64,000 bases of DNA, from assembly GCA_013398015.1 (NCBI GenBank), contig VZRR01007842.1:62001-126000 (forward strand), in the 5' to 3' direction. Below, one piece after another: positions 63,101 through 64,000 of the stretch. Source of the DNA: Oreocharis arfaki. Lineage: Eukaryota > Chordata > Aves > Passeriformes > Paramythiidae. Position 1 is the first letter of the stretch. Each line of letters starts with the position of its first letter. The notes below the pieces were generated by a model, which saw nothing but the letters and a program-made list of their open reading frames with translations, did no database searches and was not told where the DNA came from. The translations under genes and the position numbers were made by a program.

Positions 63101-64000
63101 ATATCTGAGAAAATAACATTGCAGTTGTATTTGTTCATCAGAAAGCCACAGGATTGAATGAGCCACAGAAACTGAAATGCTCTGTCACCCCCTCGAGGTA
63201 ATCGTTCAGAGACAGCTTCAAAGCAAGTTCCCATGGGAAGCTTCTACTAATTTTTTTTTCTCTTATGTTTATGTTCTGTGTGTAAAAAACAGACCCCAGC
63301 CACTAGAAATGTCAGTTCAGCATGTTTTGAAAGTGTAAAAATTAAGTATTAAATTAAGTTGAAAATACATTCTTTCTGGTTTTGAAGTCTGAGGGCAGCT
63401 TTCTGCGAGAAGGTTTTCTATAACATTATAGGGAGCTGTTCAACTTAGCAATGAAATAAAGATAATATAATTAGGGTTGTCTGGTTCTCCTATGAGTTTA
63501 AGAGAGCCTTCACAAATGGTGCCATAACAAACAGTGAGTGCAAGGGAAAGTTAGGATAAGGAAGTTTTAAGGATCACTCTACTTGATACTCCAAATTTCA
63601 TAAAGCAGTATTATCCATAAGATACAATTTTTACTTAAGTATATTTAATTAGAGAGACACCCCCCCTCCCCCCCCAAAGCTCCATAATAGCAAATAGGAA
63701 GATATGACTGTTGTCTTTCTTGTCCTGGCTGTCTATTTAAATATAGATCCCTTAACAGAAAGTGAGTCCTCTCAGGATTAGATTCTTGCTGAGGTGCCAT
63801 CTCTATGTTGGTCTCATTGAACTGGAGGGATCTGTCTCAGGAGAGTGATACAATTCCTACGAGTCAGCATCAGGAAAAATCATACTCCAGTTTATTATTA
63901 AACATGAATAAGGATATGGAAGATATTTGCACTAATTCTGGCATATATGCAGGTCAACACTTGTGAATTCTGAGCTAAACAGGTATTTCTAAGGAAATAG
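60192..64000 (+). other. FHOD3: Start of the last FHOD3 intron in view (window ends inside it)
   Basis: The expected next codons (completing Leu after RKS, then an RRTLKSG-like end) are not found up to 64000, so the terminal coding exon is downstream. Holds a 19-base tandem duplication (61395-61432), an A-rich patch (62491-62520) and a C-rich run (63660-63675). Confidence 0.8.
61395..61432 (+). repeat. 19-base tandem duplication
   Basis: tgtttccatggtttatccc is followed directly by tatttccatggtttatccc: two head-to-tail copies with one mismatch. Confidence 0.9.

Noticed and set aside
1..64000. Assignment to FHOD1, the paralogue
   Set aside because: The acidic exon, linker wording and the T(D/E)5XE micro-exon fit FHOD3.
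1..64000. tRNA, rRNA, CRISPR array, operon or intact retrovirus
   Set aside because: None was recognised on either strand. The window reads as vertebrate introns and exons with CR1 remnants.

Overview
The window is vertebrate nuclear DNA, most likely from a bird. The evidence is one multi-exon protein gene with GT-AG introns, no bacterial-type gene packing, and several CR1 LINE fragments whose 3' ends finish in the ATTCTRTG-type octamer typical of avian and other sauropsid CR1. No species can be named from the sequence alone.

Everything codable that I can support belongs to one plus-strand gene, FHOD3 (formin homology 2 domain containing 3), an actin-nucleating and bundling formin of striated muscle sarcomeres. 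The window holds roughly its 3' half: 12 constitutive-looking coding exons from 1483 to 60191, a 24-base muscle-type micro-exon, and a probable alternative terminal exon. Exon phases join without a break (about 2.81 kb of coding sequence without the optional exons). Upstream exons (GTPase-binding and FH3/DID region) and the last coding exon lie outside.

Layout: 1483-6018, helical linker and Ser-rich exons; 11953-12264, acidic Glu/Pro repeat exon; 16008-16897, large exon with the pre-FH1 region, the FH1 proline tracts and the FH2 start; 23343-49778, six exons completing FH2; 49976-50128, candidate alternative last exon with its own stop and a cluster of AATAAA signals; 55249-55272, micro-exon encoding a T(D/E)5XE CK2 motif; 57856-60191, two exons carrying the C-terminal autoregulatory (DAD) region up to the first ROCK-type serine. 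The rest is intron with CR1 copies of several ages, a possible MIR-like SINE, and microsatellites.

The most interesting region is the splice hub after 49778. All three choices are in phase: join directly to the DAD exons, include the CK2 micro-exon, or end at the nearby terminal exon. The last choice would give a formin with complete FH1-FH2 but no DAD, replaced by a 50-residue charged tail. That product is inferred from sequence only.
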